Assembly (NCBI GenBank): GCA_949742505.1
Contig: CATJPU010000338.1
Coordinates: forward strand, 1-50,472
Length of the DNA stretch: 50,472 nucleotides
Reading direction: 5' to 3'
Origin: an uncultured Lachnospiraceae bacterium
Lineage (GTDB): Bacteria > Bacillota > Clostridia > Lachnospirales > Lachnospiraceae
Position numbers and translations under genes: made by a program. Position 1 is the first letter of the stretch. Each line of letters opens with the position of its first letter. A model generated the notes under the pieces. That model searched no databases. It was not told the origin of the DNA and saw only the letters and a list, made by a program, of their open reading frames with translations. Positions 26,387 to 33,365 of this stretch are shown here, piece after piece.

Positions 26387-26486
26387 GTGTCTAACATTTA
26401 CTCAATCAAATTAAACTCTTTTCAATTCCGCATTGTTACATATTTTACAGCTCAAGGTTATCTGTCCTGTTATTTGCGTATGAAAA

Positions 26487-26517
26487 ATGACGGCGCACAT
26501 TCTATTTGCACCGTCAT
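26487..26517 (-). terminator. Terminator of the 26560-27030 gene
   Basis: ATGACGG-x-GCA and TGC-x-CCGTCAT pair around a loop of about nine bases; the minus strand continues with a run of T (ATTTTTC). It sits about 45 bases after the stop of the upstream minus-strand gene. Confidence 0.65.
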
Positions 26518-26559
26518 AATATCATTCTCTTTCTACATGGTTCTCCAGGGAACCTTCCC

Positions 26560-27030
26560 TTAACACAGTACAATGATCTTTTCCGGAGTCGTCTGAGGCG
26601 GGATACTTCTGGTTGTCGCCGAATAATACACTAACAGCATCCGGTCTCCGAGACCGCAGGTAAACATCTGTCCGTTTATCGTCCGTACAACTGTATTTCT
26701 CCCCACATTTAACTGCAAAGAATTATCTGCCGCAACCAGATTTCCATCAAAATAATTCAGCGCAATCTGCTCATTCCTGCCAAGTACGGTAATCATCACA
26801 GCCTGATACTGTGGCGGGAAGATAAGGGGCACTGGGAGCGTACTGTCATAAAACGCCGCTACCCGCATCCCTCGCCGGAGCATTCTGCTGTTAATTACCT
26901 GAGTGTCTGAAGTAAGAAAGAAATTCACAACACCGTCTTCCGTACGGAGCGCAATCATCCGATTGCAGCAGTCATTCCCCGATATATTCACAATTGTGCC
27001 AGTAACCGGAATCAAATCTGAATAATTCAT
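26560..27030 (-). CDS. Conserved hypothetical beta-rich protein
   Basis: 156 residues, predicted almost entirely beta strand: PVTGTIVNISGNDCCNRMIALRTEDGVVNFFL, then GMRVAAFYDSTLPVPLIFPPQYQAVMITVL. An OB-fold-like barrel is plausible. There is no signal peptide or membrane segment. Start ATG has GGTGG upstream. I do not know a function; the PLIFPPQYQA stretch looks like a conserved signature. Single gene with its own terminator. Confidence 0.7.
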   Translation of the reverse strand: MNYSDLIPVTGTIVNISGNDCCNRMIALRTEDGVVNFFLTSDTQVINSRMLRRGMRVAAFYDSTLPVPLIFPPQYQAVMITVLGRNEQIALNYFDGNLVAADNSLQLNVGRNTVVRTINGQMFTCGLGDRMLLVYYSATTRSIPPQTTPEKIIVLC

Positions 27031-27121
27031 ACATCCACCATTGCGGTATCTTCATCATTCTGCCGCAATATCCTTTTTCTTTTAACTTATGATTCCCCAC
27101 GAAAAGCGTTCGTTATTTTCC

Positions 27122-27463
27122 CTATTTCCTACAGATTGTATTTCCCAATACACACATGACGATGCAGTCCAGCAAAACTACAATTCCAAAGATGTGAGCC
27201 GAAGCTGCCGGAAGCACATCCTCAAATCTCTCCATAATCATAAGCAGAACCGTAATAAGCGCCATGCCGCCTCCCATAACCCTGCACAGCTTCTTCTCGT
27301 CATATTCCCTCTTTTCTTTCTCAGAAGCAGTATTATATCCTGCCAGAAGCCATGCTCCTTTTCCCATCAGGAGAATAACTGACAGCGCCGCGAACAAAAC
27401 AATTACAACGTACAACAGCCAGTCCGGTCCGGTAGAAACATCTGCCAGTGTTTTTTCCTTCAT
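27122..27463 (-). CDS. DUF3784 membrane protein
   Basis: 113 residues with three membrane segments. LMGKGAWLLAGYNTASEKEKREYDEKKLCRVMG matches the DUF3784 signature well. A paralogue lies at 18714-19004. Function unknown. Its upstream side borders a repeat fragment and a tetR remnant. Confidence 0.8.
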   Translation of the reverse strand: MKEKTLADVSTGPDWLLYVVIVLFAALSVILLMGKGAWLLAGYNTASEKEKREYDEKKLCRVMGGGMALITVLLMIMERFEDVLPAASAHIFGIVVLLDCIVMCVLGNTICRK

Positions 27464-27485
27464 TCTCGCACCACGATTCTAAATT

Positions 27486-27520
27486 CTTTCCATCCGCACA
27501 GGTGGAATTCTTTTGAAATA
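27486..27520. repeat. Palindromic repeat fragment, copy 4
   Basis: CCATCCGCACAGGTGGAATT is shared in large part with copy 1 (CCATCCGCACAGGCAGAAT), and its reverse complement matches the left flank of copy 3. It lies directly downstream of the tetR remnant. Confidence 0.5.
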
Positions 27521-27535
27521 CTAAGGAGCATTATA

Positions 27536-27682
27536 CTACACGCAGGGAACATTTACAATTCCCAAAATCGACTTGCTGACACGCTCAGTTATTCCGGCAT
27601 AGGTTTTCTCCCGCATCAGTTCAAATAAAGCTTCTTCTATCATTTTTGCGGACCGTTCCCGCTGCTTTTGATGTCCGTTCAT
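27536..27682 (-). pseudogene. Truncated TetR-family regulator
   Basis: The frame reads MNGHQKQRERSAKMIEEALFELMREKTYAGIT, the standard first helices of a TetR DNA-binding domain, with GGAGGGAAAGAGGG upstream. It then continues as unrelated residues and stops at 48 codons, before the helix-turn-helix is complete. The rest of the regulator is gone. The preserved start faces a divergent flavodoxin stub across 139 bases containing palindromes, so an original divergent regulator/target pair can still be seen. Confidence 0.75.
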
Positions 27683-27821
27683 CCCTCTTTCCCTCCGAAA
27701 TGTGGCCCAAAATTCAATTTTTGTAGCACATTGTCTCCATATCTTGTTTTTTGTATATAACCAGTATATGATAATACAAGAAATGACACAAGTGTAACAT
27801 TTTTATGTTCAGGAGGTTGTT

Positions 27822-27923
27822 ATGAATCATACAGTAGTAATCTACGAATCAAAATATAGTTCAACCAGACGTTATGCAGAATGGATTGGCAAGGCGCTGG
27901 TTAACTACTGCCGGTCTCTTTAA
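27822..27923 (+). pseudogene. Truncated flavodoxin
   Basis: After a good AGGAGG site the frame reads MNHTVVIYESKYSSTRRYAEWIGKAL, the FMN-phosphate loop region of a flavodoxin, then stops at 33 codons. The break falls about ten bases before a repeat fragment and at the end of the AraC-MATE chimera. The upstream gap (27683-27821) has CTTGT...ACAAG and ACAC/GTGT inverted repeats that would suit a TetR operator. Both divergent genes are dead. Confidence 0.75.
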
Positions 27924-28313
27924 CTATACCGTTATTATGCAACGCTGCACCAGCCGGGTTGATGGACTGACGTCCGGCAAAGAGTATCCTGATACAATAC
28001 ATGCCGTGCACTCTGCTGCCGGGACTGCCAGCCACACTCCGATAATTCCCAGGAGCTTCGGGAGAATCAGGATTGCCGCCGCAAGCAGCACGAACGTTCT
28101 CACAAATGACAGAAACGCCGCCGCTTCCGTCATCTGTCTGCGAAGCATATAATCATGGAGCGTCATTCCCGTAATCTCCGTAAACATCCTGTGCAAATGA
28201 TATTTTGAATAATGCACAGCCCCAGCCACCCGCTCAAAGTCCATTTTTTCATCCAAATGCGCTTCCATATAAGCAATTGCACGCTCAATCATAGAAATAT
28301 CCTGCAAACCCAT
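27924..28313 (-). pseudogene. Chimera: AraC N-terminal part joined to a MATE transporter tail
   Basis: Residues 1-66 are an AraC-type helix-turn-helix start (MIERAIAYMEAHLDEKMDFERVAGAVHYSKYHLHRMF), complete with a GGGAGGAGG ribosome binding site. From about residue 68 the sequence becomes FVRTFVLLAAAILILPKLLGIIGVWLAVPAAE, the last membrane segments of a MATE drug exporter, and ends soon after. An in-frame deletion between two genes explains this. The AraC half lacks its second helix-turn-helix and the exporter lacks most of its helices, so neither is likely to work. Confidence 0.7.
27932..27946. repeat. Palindromic repeat fragment, copy 5
   Basis: TTATTATGCAACGCT is identical to the end of copy 2 (7143-7157). 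It lies at the junction between the flavodoxin stub and the MATE tail. Confidence 0.4.
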
Positions 28314-28429
28314 TCTTACATCCCTCCTCCCGGAAAATCATAACACAAGATCCCGCAGAAGATTTTATGATTCTTGCGGAATCAGGAAAATCTCTGAAAT
28401 ACATTTTTTGTTCCGACGGCAATCTGGTA

Positions 28430-28633
28430 CTATGTCAAGAAAAAGTACAAGTTAAACGTGGACTTTTTTGCAGCAAAAGACATACCAAACCTCCTTGGCC
28501 TGCCGATATATGTCAATCTTCTGTTCGTATCTATCATCTCATTAACCAGACCAATCAGTCCGCTTTTATCCACATAGATATCATTCCGTATCCCTGCAAA
28601 TCCACTGTTCCCAGGATTCAAATATACTCCCAT
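28430..28633 (-). pseudogene. Truncated AAA-ATPase-like / PD-(D/E)XK family gene
   Basis: MGVYLNPGNSGFAGIRNDIYVDKSGLIGLVNEMIDTNRRLTYIGRPRRFGMSFAAK is the N-terminus of the AAA-ATPase-like family (PF09820), whose members are usually over 500 residues. The Walker A-like RPRRFGKSMAA reads RRFGMSFAA, so the lysine is lost, and the frame ends 11 residues later. A remnant. It starts 20 bases after the DUF5662 gene. Confidence 0.75.
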
Positions 28634-28653
28634 AAATTACCCCTCTGTCCTGT

Positions 28654-29214
28654 CTACCGCTTAAACCCCCGCTTCCTCTTATTCTTCATCACAATCCTGC
28701 GGATATAAGCAAAAGTCTCTTCCTCTCCCCTCTCCGCAAGCATCTTCAGCAAATGATGCAGAAGCGCCGCCGTATCTTTATGTACCATATTGCCAAGTCT
28801 TGCCGCTCCTTGCTCATAATATTCCAGCGGATGACAATCCCGGTAATTCTCTTTCTGATAAGTCTTAGAAGCGGCCACCCGGTCCATAAACATCTCAATC
28901 ACATACTTTGTCGGCATCTTCGTGCCGGCGAGAAGCCGTTCTTTCTCCGCAGTGTAATCAATCCAGTATTCATAGTGGTGCTTATTGCGCCCCTTGTGAT
29001 GAAGCCATGCCGTAGACACTCCTGTGGCCTCCCGCTCTGCGTTATTGGGACTCCTGTTCCCCTGATAATATTTGCATCCAACCAGAAACTCCGAAGGAGA
29101 ATACTTGGACAGGTCATGGAGAAGTCCCTGCTTATACAGGCCCACTTCAAAACAGCCTTTCATGACCAGTAATTTGTGATGATTAATCGTCCGCAAATGT
29201 TCCAACGCCTTCAT
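28654..29214 (-). CDS. DUF5662 family protein
   Basis: 186 residues. The pattern HHKLLVMKGCFEVGLYKQGLLHDLSKYSPSEF, followed by WLHHKGRNKHHYEYW, is characteristic of DUF5662. The HD and HH pairs suggest an HD-like metal site and a hydrolase activity, but none is proven. The C-terminus is basic (MKNKRKRGFKR). Cytoplasmic. It lies downstream of TraX on the same strand, with a repeated 25-base unit between. Confidence 0.85.
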   Translation of the reverse strand: MKALEHLRTINHHKLLVMKGCFEVGLYKQGLLHDLSKYSPSEFLVGCKYYQGNRSPNNAEREATGVSTAWLHHKGRNKHHYEYWIDYTAEKERLLAGTKMPTKYVIEMFMDRVAASKTYQKENYRDCHPLEYYEQGAARLGNMVHKDTAALLHHLLKMLAERGEEETFAYIRRIVMKNKRKRGFKR

Positions 29215-29237
29215 ACTACTACCTCTTTTCTCTTATT

Positions 29238-29308
29238 CCTTATGAAACGGCCGCATGGCCATTAGGGATGCCCGGAGGGTATACCTTATGAAACGGCCGC
29301 ATGACCAT
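29238..29308. repeat. Two 25-bp direct repeats with a 46-base period
   Basis: CCTTATGAAACGGCCGCATG(G/A)CCAT occurs at 29238-29262 and again at 29284-29308 with one mismatch. The first copy contains the palindrome GGCCGCATGGCC. They lie between traX and the DUF5662 gene. Confidence 0.7.
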
Positions 29309-29334
29309 AATGGGGTACCCACTGCCGCGAATTA

Positions 29335-30012
29335 TCACATATATATATACGCCAGAAAATGTAATAGCAACAAATGCAGCGGATAAAAAACATAGAAAAA
29401 ATACTTCATACTCCGCCCTTTCTGCCCGTTATACAAAGCAACAGGCAGCATCGCCAGAGCTCCTACCGTCTGAATTCTGCTGGGCCACAGGAAATTCCAT
29501 GCAGCTCCCGCAAGATACTGCGCCGCCTTCTTCTCCCTTGTCATCCAGAAAATGGCAATCAGTAGAATCCCTCTGAATCCATAATCTGAATGCATAAATT
29601 CAGCCGCCCACATAGCAAGAATCATAATCCCGGCTCTGGTAATGATTTCTCTCTCCCTGTCAAGTAACCACAGCATTCCAAGTCCGATAAATAAGGTTAC
29701 AAATACATTCTGCTTCTCCGGATACCACAAAGACTGATGAAAAGCCAAATCAAAAGGAATCTCTGAAACAATTACAAAGATGCCAAGCCTTGCTATATAC
29801 TTTGCCGCATTCCTCGTATGATAATATCCCTCCACCAGCAAAAAGCAAAAGATCGGAAACGCCAATCTCCCCACATAGCGAAGCCACACTGCCTCAGGAT
29901 AAATGATTACGCCCATATGATCAATCAGCATTGATATAATTGCCAGAACTTTCAACTGAAATGTCGTAAGTCCCGCTTTTCTTTCTATTACATTTTCCAT
30001 CGTACTATCCAT
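29335..30012 (-). CDS. TraX-like membrane acyltransferase-type protein
   Basis: 225 residues with seven or eight membrane segments. LTTFQLKVLAIISMLIDHMGVIIYP and RYVGRLAFPIFCFLLVEGYYHTRN are TraX-family motifs. The F-plasmid TraX acetylates pilin; chromosomal homologues in Firmicutes are of unknown role and need not imply conjugation. No other tra gene is present. Its ATG overlaps the stop of the GH13 gene (TAATG), so the two are translationally coupled. Confidence 0.88.
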   Translation of the reverse strand: MDSTMENVIERKAGLTTFQLKVLAIISMLIDHMGVIIYPEAVWLRYVGRLAFPIFCFLLVEGYYHTRNAAKYIARLGIFVIVSEIPFDLAFHQSLWYPEKQNVFVTLFIGLGMLWLLDREREIITRAGIMILAMWAAEFMHSDYGFRGILLIAIFWMTREKKAAQYLAGAAWNFLWPSRIQTVGALAMLPVALYNGQKGRSMKYFFYVFYPLHLLLLHFLAYIYM

Positions 30013-31832
30013 TACCTGCCTGCCAGAATCAAAATTGTGCGCTCTGCCACAACAGTCTCATGCTGATTCTCAAGAAGCTCCGGCTCCTTAAGAACCCCCT
30101 CCCTCGTAGAAACAATCATATACCACTTTCTCTTGCCGGAAAGAGCCGGCAAAGCAAAACTGTGCTCCAGCCAGTGCATATTATAAATGACAAAATAATC
30201 CCCATCTCCTACGGCCGCGCCGCTGTAATATACTCCAAGCTGCCGGCTGCTAAATTCGTCCGGCGTCCGCCATGCATATTCCCCATGATAAGAGACGTCT
30301 GGAACCCCGCACCGTACAGAGTCTAATCCCCGCAAAGGCTCCTCCTGCATAAACACCGGGTGGGACTTGCGCAGCGCAATCAATTCCTTTATCAGTTCAA
30401 AGGTCTCTGGCTGTTTCTTTAATTTGCTCCAGTCCAGCCAGGAAGTAGTATTATCCTGACAATAAACATTATTATTTCCCTTCTGGGTATTCCCGAACTC
30501 ATCTCCCGCCAGAAGACAAGGCGTTCCCTGCGCAAATAACAACAACAGAAAGGCATTGCATATCTGGTTCTTTCTCAGTTCATTGACAGCCTTTTTCCGG
30601 CTCGGTCCCTCAGCTCCACAGTTCCAGCTATAATTACAGTCCGGACCGTCCTGATTATTTTCTCCATTCGCCTCATTATGCTTACTGTCGTAAGAAACCA
30701 AATCATTTAGGGTAAATCCATTCTGACTGGTGATATAATTATAAGTATCCTTCGTATGATGATTCAGCCAGTAAATTACTCCTCTCACCATGCCTTCGTC
30801 TCCTTTTAGGAATCTGCGCATCGTGTTCTGAAAATCCTCTCTGTGTACAAGAATCTTCGTCTTTTTCAGTATCGGATCAGTATAGATTATATCCATCGGA
30901 GCAACTCCGGGATTTAAAATAAATCCGTCTATATGGTATTCCATCCTATAATACCGAAGGCATTCTTCCATCATTTGCTTTGATGCTCCGCTGTCGAAAG
31001 GCATCTCCAGTATTACTTCAATCCCCGCCTTATGGCAGGATTTTACCATATCTTTCAGTTCATTTACCGCATTTTTTGACGCGGCATAACTCTTCTTAGG
31101 CGCAAAGTAATAGCCTGGACCATATCCCCAATAATTAATCACTGTTCTCGTATACTCATCAAATTCATAAACCGGCATACAATGAATCTGATTAATGCCA
31201 AGTTCCGTCAGGTATGGAAGCTTCTCCACAATTCCCTGAAATGTCCCCTTATGTTTCACTTTAGATGTGGAATGCTTTGTAAATCCCCTTACATGCAGAC
31301 TATAGGCAACTACCTGATTCATAGGAATATTTAAGGGCTCGTCCCCTTCCCAGTCATACTTCTCCCACACAAGTTCTCCCCGCCGCTTTGCCATCTCTCT
31401 GCCAGTACTTATCTCTCCCGGAAAACCTTCCCTCTGCACTCCATACGAAGCCCCGGCAGACTTGTCACATCTCATCTCTTCGACAGACGCCGGCTTCTCT
31501 GCTCCATGAGCCCCCTCTGCCGGCAGATTCTTCTGTTCTCCGCGGCATCTGACCTTTGTAAGTCGCTTTGTATAAGGGTCCACATAATCCTTACCGTCAA
31601 CCCGATAGAGATACTCGCAAGGCTTATCGCCTATATCTTCCACTCCCACGCAGCGCACTTCTCCCACTGCCGTCTCCTCTGTAAGTTCACATGAAAAAAC
31701 AGGGTCCTCCCCCTTCCTATGGTATAACAGGAGCTCGCATGCCTTCCCCTGCGGGATTGCAACCGCGAAATTCAACCCTTTATCTGTTCCTGTTACTCCA
31801 AGAGGTAATGGTGTTCCCTGTGTCTGCTTCAT
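30012..31832 (-). CDS. GH13 debranching-enzyme homologue lacking catalytic residues
   Basis: 606 residues. The N-terminal beta domain and TIM barrel clearly follow GlgX/isoamylase enzymes (INYWGYGPGYYFAPKKSYA, SKHNEANGENNQDGPDCNYSWNCGAEG, GTPCLLAGDEFGNTQKGNNNVYCQDN). All four GH13 active-site regions are changed. Region I is VILEMPFDSG instead of DVVYNH. Region II is IDGFILN instead of DGFRFD (nucleophile Asp to Asn). Region III is ILVHRED instead of LIAEPW. Region IV is TSQNGF instead of THDGF. Residues 100-155 are a low-complexity insert. Hydrolysis is therefore unlikely; glycogen binding or a scaffold role is possible. The frame is intact, its ribosome binding site covers the stop of the binding-protein gene, and traX follows with overlap. 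Confidence 0.88.
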   Translation of the reverse strand: MKQTQGTPLPLGVTGTDKGLNFAVAIPQGKACELLLYHRKGEDPVFSCELTEETAVGEVRCVGVEDIGDKPCEYLYRVDGKDYVDPYTKRLTKVRCRGEQKNLPAEGAHGAEKPASVEEMRCDKSAGASYGVQREGFPGEISTGREMAKRRGELVWEKYDWEGDEPLNIPMNQVVAYSLHVRGFTKHSTSKVKHKGTFQGIVEKLPYLTELGINQIHCMPVYEFDEYTRTVINYWGYGPGYYFAPKKSYAASKNAVNELKDMVKSCHKAGIEVILEMPFDSGASKQMMEECLRYYRMEYHIDGFILNPGVAPMDIIYTDPILKKTKILVHREDFQNTMRRFLKGDEGMVRGVIYWLNHHTKDTYNYITSQNGFTLNDLVSYDSKHNEANGENNQDGPDCNYSWNCGAEGPSRKKAVNELRKNQICNAFLLLLFAQGTPCLLAGDEFGNTQKGNNNVYCQDNTTSWLDWSKLKKQPETFELIKELIALRKSHPVFMQEEPLRGLDSVRCGVPDVSYHGEYAWRTPDEFSSRQLGVYYSGAAVGDGDYFVIYNMHWLEHSFALPALSGKRKWYMIVSTREGVLKEPELLENQHETVVAERTILILAGR

Positions 31833-31842
31833 ATGTTCCTCC

Positions 31843-32850
31843 TTACTGCCATCCGTCAGCTCCGTACATCTTCACATTATCACTGTTAATCATGAACACA
31901 TCTTCATAAATCTCTTCTTCGTATTCATCTCCGTCCAAAATCAAAATCCCGGTTTTGGCCGCTTCTTTTCCTATGCCAATCGGCGACTGGGCCGCCGTTC
32001 CGGCAATCTGTGTGTCCGGCTTCATAAGCTCCTTCTTAATATCTGGCGAGCCGTCCACGCCATAAATCATCACATCTTTTAGTCCCGCAAGATTCACTGC
32101 CGTAGTAGCTCCCACCGCAATCTGATCGTTGCCGCACATGATTACATCAATGTCCTTATGCTCCTTTAACATCTCCTGGGTAATCTCCAGCGCTTTCTGA
32201 AATTCCCCGTTGGTATCCGCCCTGTCTACAATCTCGAATCCCACTTCCGCAGAAGATATCGCTTTCTCAAATCCCGTGATTCTCTCATTAATAGAATTCT
32301 GGGTCGGACATTCCAGAATCAGTATCCTTCCGCCGTCCGGACATTTCTCCAGCAAATCCTCGCCGCAGATATATCCGGCGTTCTCATTATCCGAACCGAT
32401 ATATGCATCCACATATTCCATCTCTTTGACCTGAGTATCCACATTAATAATCTTTACTTCCGCTTCCCTCAGAGCCTCCAGGCTTTCGGTAATCTCCACC
32501 CAGTTCACCGGACAGATGAAAATCGCATCGATTCCCTCGTCTATCATCTCCATAATCTGCTCATTCTGAATGTTTGGATCACTCTCCGGATTCTTCGTAA
32601 TCAAAGTATATCCTTCCTTATCAAGAACCTCCTTAATCGCACTCTCCAGCGTAATAAAATAAGGATTCTCCATATCAATCGCGCTGAATCCAAACTTATA
32701 TCCCGTATCTTCTTCCTCTACTTCTGTCTCGGATTCCTCCTCTGACGAGGCTGCATTATCCTCCGGCGTTCCCACTGCTTTCTTACAGCCATACAAGGCC
32801 AGAATACCTATAAGCAAAACAGCAATCACAATCAATGCTTTCTTTTTCAT
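31843..32850 (-). CDS. Orphan sugar-type substrate-binding lipoprotein
   Basis: About 335 residues from MKKKALIVIAVLLIGILALYGC, a lipoprotein signal with lipobox LYGC; GGGAGGAAGG precedes this ATG, and the ORF track's start lies nine codons upstream. After an acidic linker (SSEEESETEVEEED) comes a RbsB/LacI-type periplasmic-binding fold (GFSAIDMENPYFITLESAIKEVLDKEGY, then VIMCGNDQIAVGA). No ATPase or permease gene is nearby. It starts the operon with the dead GH13 protein and TraX, which hints at a sensing or surface role rather than transport. Ligand unknown. Confidence 0.88.
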   Translation of the reverse strand: MKKKALIVIAVLLIGILALYGCKKAVGTPEDNAASSEEESETEVEEEDTGYKFGFSAIDMENPYFITLESAIKEVLDKEGYTLITKNPESDPNIQNEQIMEMIDEGIDAIFICPVNWVEITESLEALREAEVKIINVDTQVKEMEYVDAYIGSDNENAGYICGEDLLEKCPDGGRILILECPTQNSINERITGFEKAISSAEVGFEIVDRADTNGEFQKALEITQEMLKEHKDIDVIMCGNDQIAVGATTAVNLAGLKDVMIYGVDGSPDIKKELMKPDTQIAGTAAQSPIGIGKEAAKTGILILDGDEYEEEIYEDVFMINSDNVKMYGADGWQ

Positions 32851-32922
32851 AGTTCCTTCCTCCCTGTGCATACACATCTATTCTACAACATTTTAAAGTG
32901 TTTGACCAGAAAAAAATATTAC

Positions 32923-32951
32923 TTGCCTTTTCAAAGGGTCTCTGCTAAAGT
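32923..32951 (+). promoter_or_regulatory. Candidate promoter of the DUF1292 gene
   Basis: TTGCCT and TAAAGT with a 17-base spacer. Transcription would begin near 32958, at the base of the hairpin described next. Confidence 0.4.
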
Positions 32952-32952
32952 A

Positions 32953-33013
32953 GTTACAGTCCACACATTGCCGGCGGACGTAGATCGAAGCAGGCGAATG
33001 TGTGCGTAGTAAC
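32953..33013 (+). promoter_or_regulatory. Structured 5' leader before the DUF1292 gene
   Basis: GTTAC/GTAAC, then CACACATT/AATGTGTG, then GCC/GGC can pair in order, giving a long stem with internal loops around the 20-base loop GGCGGACGTAGATCGAAGCA. No T run follows, so it is not a terminator. It ends about 20 bases before the ribosome binding site. I do not recognise a known riboswitch class. Confidence 0.4.
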
Positions 33014-33043
33014 CTAAAGTAAAAGTCAAAAGGAGAACCGTTT

Positions 33044-33316
33044 ATGGAGAATTTAGGCACTGTAACCCTGACTCTGGATAACGACAAAGAACTGGAATGC
33101 GAAATCCTCACCATCTATACAGCCGCAGGCAGAGACTATATCGCCCTTGCGCCCATGGATGAATCTTTGGACGGTATCGTCTATCTCTACCGCTATATTG
33201 ACCGGGGAGAAGAGGAACCGGAACTTGAACTCATTGAGGAAAACGAAGAATATGAGATTGCCTCAGACGGCTTTGACGAATGGCTGGATACCATGGAATT
33301 TGCGGAATTGGACTAG
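33044..33316 (+). CDS. DUF1292 family protein
   Basis: 90 residues, very acidic. LTLDNDKELECEILTIYTAAGRDYIALAPM followed by a tyrosine-rich strand and an acidic tail matches DUF1292, a small conserved Firmicutes family (YrzB-like) of unknown function. Here it stands alone, not beside the yrrK/alaS genes with which relatives are often found. Ribosome binding site AGGAG. Confidence 0.88.
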   Translation: MENLGTVTLTLDNDKELECEILTIYTAAGRDYIALAPMDESLDGIVYLYRYIDRGEEEPELELIEENEEYEIASDGFDEWLDTMEFAELD

Positions 33317-33365
33317 AGCGTGTTTGAAAATTCTGCACTCGCTATCTGCACCAAATGAAGCGCTA

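Noticed and set aside
29335-30012. TraX as a sign of an integrated conjugative element
   Set aside because: No other transfer, integrase or relaxase gene is present, and TraX homologues are common on Firmicutes chromosomes.
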